Source: an uncultured Tenacibaculum sp.
Lineage (GTDB): Bacteria; Bacteroidota; Bacteroidia; Flavobacteriales; Flavobacteriaceae
Direction of reading: 5' to 3'
DNA: 64,000 nucleotides
Assembly: GCA_937922085.1 (NCBI GenBank)
Contig: CAKZVD010000024.1
Span: forward strand, 35,329-99,328
Shown: positions 61,376 to 64,000 of the stretch, one piece after another
Layout: every line of letters starts with the position of its first letter
Numbering within the stretch: position 1 is the stretch's first letter
Position numbers and translations under genes: made by a program
Notes under the pieces: generated by a model
Told to the model about the DNA's origin: nothing
Seen by the model: only the letters and a program-made list of their open reading frames with translations
Databases searched by the model: none

Positions 61376-61561
61376 ATGATCAATTACTTGTACAGATTTG
61401 TGTTGTTTTTGTCATGTACTATGACTTATTTTAATATCTTTTTAAAAGTTAGTAGACTCAATTTTTCTAAAGATGAAAAAAAGAAGAAGGACGAAACAAA
61501 TGTAGAAAAGCAAATTATTGAGAAAGTAATTGAAATTCCTTTCTGGTATTATAAAAATTAA
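61376..61561 (+). CDS. Possible small membrane protein
   Basis: A 61-codon frame with ATG start. It encodes a hydrophobic N-terminus (YLYRFVLFLSCTMTYFNIFL) and a Lys/Glu-rich end (KDEKKKKDETNVEKQ). It could be a small membrane protein or a chance frame; there is no clear RBS and no homologue known to me. Confidence 0.25.
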   Translation: MINYLYRFVLFLSCTMTYFNIFLKVSRLNFSKDEKKKKDETNVEKQIIEKVIEIPFWYYKN

Positions 61562-61569
61562 TAATAAAC

Positions 61570-61577
61570 TATATTTG
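61570..61577 (+). promoter_or_regulatory. -7 box for the DUF885 gene
   Basis: TATATTTG fits TAnnTTTG, 22 bases before the ATG at 61600. Confidence 0.4.
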
Positions 61578-61599
61578 TTTTATCATCAAATATAGAATA

Positions 61600-63420
61600 A
61601 TGAAAAAAATAATTATATCAGTGCTTGTTGCATCTTTATTATTTGTCTCTTGTAAAGAAGAAACAAAAAAGGAAGATTCGGTAAAAAAAACAGCAGAAAC
61701 AAATCAGAAATTTGATCAGTTTTTAAAAGATTATAATGAAGGTAAACTACAATTAAATCCTATAAATGCAACCTACGCTGGAGATAATCGTTTTAATCAT
61801 GTTTTCCCAAATTTTTTATCTGATGAATACTCTTTAAAAGCAAAAGATTTTTTTACTACTTATAAAGTAAAACTAAATGATTTTCCAAAGAGTGAATTAA
61901 CCGAAAGTCAACAAATGAGCAAAGATGTTTTGGCTTGGGATTGCGAAATGGCTTTAGCACAAGGAAGTTTTAAAAACGATCTTTTACTTCCTATTAATCA
62001 AATGTGGACTATTAACTTAACAATGGGGCAATTGGCTAGTGGTAGTAGTGCACAACCTTTTAAAACAGTAAAAGATTATGAAAATTGGTTAAGCCGTTTA
62101 GAACAATATAATGTTTGGCTACAATTTGCTAAATCTAGAATGCAACAAGGAATAAAAGAAGGATATGTACTACCTAAATCATTAATTAAAAAGATTATTC
62201 CTCAATTTGAAGGATTATCTACTCTTTCTAAAAACTCAGAAGGTATTCAAAATTTATCTTCTCATTTATTTTATTCACCTATTAATAGCTTACCTGAAAG
62301 CTTTTCAGATGAAGATAAAAAGAAATTAATTACAGCATATTCTACTATAATAAATGACAAATTAATTCCCTCATTTAAAAATATTTACACCTTTTTAGGT
62401 AACGAATATTTAGCAGCTGGATTAGATAAGAGTGGTATTTCTTCTATTCCACAAGGAGCAGCATATTACCAACATGCTATAAAAAATTATACAACTACAA
62501 ACATGACCGCAGATGAAATTCATCAATTAGGTTTACAAGAAGTAGCTCGTATTTTATCTGAAATGGAAAAAGTAAAAGAACAAGTTAATTTTAAAGGTGA
62601 CTTAAAAGCCTTTTTTAATTACGTTCGTGAAAATAAGGAACTAATGCCTTATACTACTCCTAAACAAATTATAGATAACTTTAACGCTATTCATGAAAGA
62701 ATGAAACCGCAATTAGAAAAGTTATTTGGAAATAAACCTAAAACACCTTTTATAGTTAAACAAACTGAAAAGTTTAGAGAAGCCTCTGCTAGTGCAGAAT
62801 ATAACCCAGGATCTTTAGATGGTACTCGACCAGGTGTGTTCTACACCCCTATTCCAGATGCTTCAAAATATAATGTTTTTTCAGATGAAGCTTTATTTTT
62901 ACATGAAGCTATTCCTGGGCATCATTATCAAATTTCTTTAACTCAAGAAAATAATGATTTACCAGATTTTAGAAAAACATTGTGGTATAGTGCTTATGGT
63001 GAAGGTTGGGCTTTATATACTGAAAACTTAGGAAAAGAATTAGGTTTGTATACAGATCCTTATCAATATTTTGGAATGCTAGGAATGGAAATGCACCGAG
63101 CAATTCGTTTAGTGGTAGACACAGGGTTACATGCTAAAGGATGGAGTCGTGAAAAAGCAATTCAATACTCTTTAGATAATGAAGCTGAAAGCGAAGCTAG
63201 TATCATTTCAGAAATTGAACGTTATATGGCTAATCCAGGACAAGCGTTATCATACAAAATAGGACAATTAAAGATTAGAGAATTACGTGCTAAAGCTAAA
63301 AAAGCTTTAGGAGAAAAATTTGATATTAGAGAATTTCACAATCAAGTATTAGAAACTGGTTGTATCCCTTTAGCTTTATTAGAAAATAAGATTGATGAAT
63401 GGATTACTTCTAAAAAGTAA
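61600..63420 (+). CDS. DUF885 family lipoprotein, putative metallo-carboxypeptidase
   Basis: A 606-residue exported lipoprotein: signal MKKIIISVLVASLLFVSC with lipobox LFVSC. The DUF885 signature is FLHEAIPGHHYQISL (HExxxGH zinc-like motif) near residue 435, with GWALYTENLGKELGLY following. The C-terminal PGQALSYKIGQLKIRELRAKA is conserved in this family. Family members are thought to be metallopeptidases or esterases acting in the cell envelope; the substrate is unknown. Confidence 0.88.
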   Translation: MKKIIISVLVASLLFVSCKEETKKEDSVKKTAETNQKFDQFLKDYNEGKLQLNPINATYAGDNRFNHVFPNFLSDEYSLKAKDFFTTYKVKLNDFPKSELTESQQMSKDVLAWDCEMALAQGSFKNDLLLPINQMWTINLTMGQLASGSSAQPFKTVKDYENWLSRLEQYNVWLQFAKSRMQQGIKEGYVLPKSLIKKIIPQFEGLSTLSKNSEGIQNLSSHLFYSPINSLPESFSDEDKKKLITAYSTIINDKLIPSFKNIYTFLGNEYLAAGLDKSGISSIPQGAAYYQHAIKNYTTTNMTADEIHQLGLQEVARILSEMEKVKEQVNFKGDLKAFFNYVRENKELMPYTTPKQIIDNFNAIHERMKPQLEKLFGNKPKTPFIVKQTEKFREASASAEYNPGSLDGTRPGVFYTPIPDASKYNVFSDEALFLHEAIPGHHYQISLTQENNDLPDFRKTLWYSAYGEGWALYTENLGKELGLYTDPYQYFGMLGMEMHRAIRLVVDTGLHAKGWSREKAIQYSLDNEAESEASIISEIERYMANPGQALSYKIGQLKIRELRAKAKKALGEKFDIREFHNQVLETGCIPLALLENKIDEWITSKK

Positions 63421-63442
63421 ATACTTTTAAAATAGAACCATT

Positions 63443-63471
63443 AAAAACCTTATTCGTTGAATAAGGTTTTT
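63443..63471 (+). terminator. Intrinsic terminator after DUF885
   Basis: Arms AAAAACCTTATTC (63443-63455) and GAATAAGGTTTTT (63459-63471) with a 3-base loop and T-run. Confidence 0.9.
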
Positions 63472-63535
63472 TTTATTTCTTAAAGTGAAAAATTTATTTT
63501 CAAAAATATAACTAATAACAACAATAATATATGTT

Positions 63536-63543
63536 TAAATTTG
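63536..63543 (+). promoter_or_regulatory. -7 box for the last gene
   Basis: TAAATTTG fits TAnnTTTG, 19 bases before the ATG at 63563. Confidence 0.4.
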
Positions 63544-63562
63544 TTAAACAGTTTTGATTATT

Positions 63563-64000
63563 ATGAAATTAAATTATTCTACATATATAGTATTTATTTT
63601 ATGGTTTTCATTTTCTGTTATAGCTCAAGAAAATGGCAATGATTTACATGATGGAATTTATATAGATGATTACGGCAATGTTACTTCTTATAAAGATGGA
63701 AAGTTACATGGTAAACAGGTAAAAAAGAAAAAACATTCTACAAAGGAAGAAGTAAAATACTACGATGAAGGAATAATTATTAAAGAAGAATATAATTTTT
63801 TCAAAATAAAAAACGAGCCAAAACCTGTTGGTAATTATAAAGATGGAAAACCTTACAAAGGGTATTTTTTAAAAGGTTCTAAAGATGTTTTATTAGTTGA
63901 TTATTATGAAAAAGGTGAAAAAAAATATCAATATTCTAAAAAAAATCTTTTCGATGATGATTACCAAAACCCTCTATTAAATATAAAATCAACCTATAAA
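63563..64000 (+). CDS. Partial secreted YwqK/MORN-like protein
   Basis: An ATG at 63563 opens a frame that continues past the window end (146 codons seen). The signal peptide is MKLNYSTYIVFILWFSFSVIAQ. The visible part has DDYGNVTSYKDGKLHGKQV, VGNYKDGKPYKGYF and YYEKGEKKY, i.e. the same repeat type as the protein at 59919-61256. C-terminus missing. Confidence 0.7.
   Translation, partial: MKLNYSTYIVFILWFSFSVIAQENGNDLHDGIYIDDYGNVTSYKDGKLHGKQVKKKKHSTKEEVKYYDEGIIIKEEYNFFKIKNEPKPVGNYKDGKPYKGYFLKGSKDVLLVDYYEKGEKKYQYSKKNLFDDDYQNPLLNIKSTYK

Larger units (their letters stand above)
61257..61599. other. Intergenic region with a palindromic repeat and a possible small ORF
   Basis: 343 bases. It holds a hairpin repeat (61331-61355), an uncertain 61-codon frame (61376-61561) and a -7 box just before the DUF885 gene. 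No RNA gene was seen. Confidence 0.6.

Overview
The window reads as chromosome of a marine-type Flavobacteriaceae (Bacteroidota), perhaps close to Tenacibaculum, Polaribacter or Kordia. This rests on very AT-rich DNA, A-rich ribosome binding regions, TAnnTTTG-type -7 promoter boxes, sensor kinases with N-terminal TPRs, a TonB-dependent receptor with a carboxypeptidase-like N-terminal domain, and many secreted proteins starting MKK and cleaved at an Ala/Ser-Gln junction. The genus is an inference. I saw no rRNA, tRNA, CRISPR array, insertion sequence or prophage.

Layout: 1-4100 holds a partial membrane protein, parE and guaB. 4368-9997 is a signalling block: a DUF1842 protein, a LytTR response regulator, two TPR histidine kinases and an unknown 161-residue protein that overlaps one kinase. 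A 12-copy heptamer lies upstream of the response regulator. 10178-13176 is a MoxR-type AAA+ ATPase and VWA protein pair separated by a 25-copy octamer tract. 13259-21345 holds mixed genes: DUF1853, a beta-barrel protein, a THUMP-like methyltransferase, a SPOR protein, a glycine-rich envelope protein, a metallophosphatase and an amidohydrolase.

21444-34950 is the remarkable part: 20 consecutive minus-strand loci with gaps of at most about 110 bases, nearly all of them for making, reading or removing ADP-ribose. In transcription order: a NrtR-type Nudix regulator with an intact Nudix box, a short PRPP synthetase, a decayed macrodomain, DUF4291, a TIGR02452 PARG-type glycohydrolase, two ADP-ribosylglycohydrolases, a NADAR protein, an orphan protein, a 'crystallin J1'-type small protein, a YmdB-type macrodomain, a TARG1/ALC1-type macrodomain, an RNase Z-like metallo-hydrolase, KptA/Tpt1 RNA 2'-phosphotransferase, a third ADP-ribosylglycohydrolase, a small helical orphan, a 2OG-Fe(II) oxygenase, another macrodomain, a secreted orphan and a sirtuin. 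A perfect 21-bp palindrome sits between the -7 box and start codon of the Nudix regulator, which suggests autoregulation by an ADP-ribose-responsive repressor. A consistent reading, which is inference, is a system that strips ADP-ribose from protein, RNA or DNA and recycles it: ADP-ribose to ribose-5-phosphate (Nudix), then to PRPP (Prs), then to NAD salvage. KptA, RNase Z-like and NADAR members point to nucleic acids as part of the target. No classical ADP-ribosyltransferase was recognised, so the writer is missing or hidden among the orphans.

34991-64000 is ordinary flavobacterial chromosome: peptidase E, three M1 peptidases (two in tandem), a subtilase, three tandem paralogous transthyretin-like secreted proteins, a Crp-type regulator, an NAD-dependent epimerase/reductase, a pyocin-knob secreted protein, a GlmU-like protein, a thioesterase, a TonB-dependent receptor, a rhodanese, FabH, HtpG, two YwqK/MORN-type repeat proteins and a DUF885 lipoprotein. 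Many genes are closed by strong hairpin terminators.
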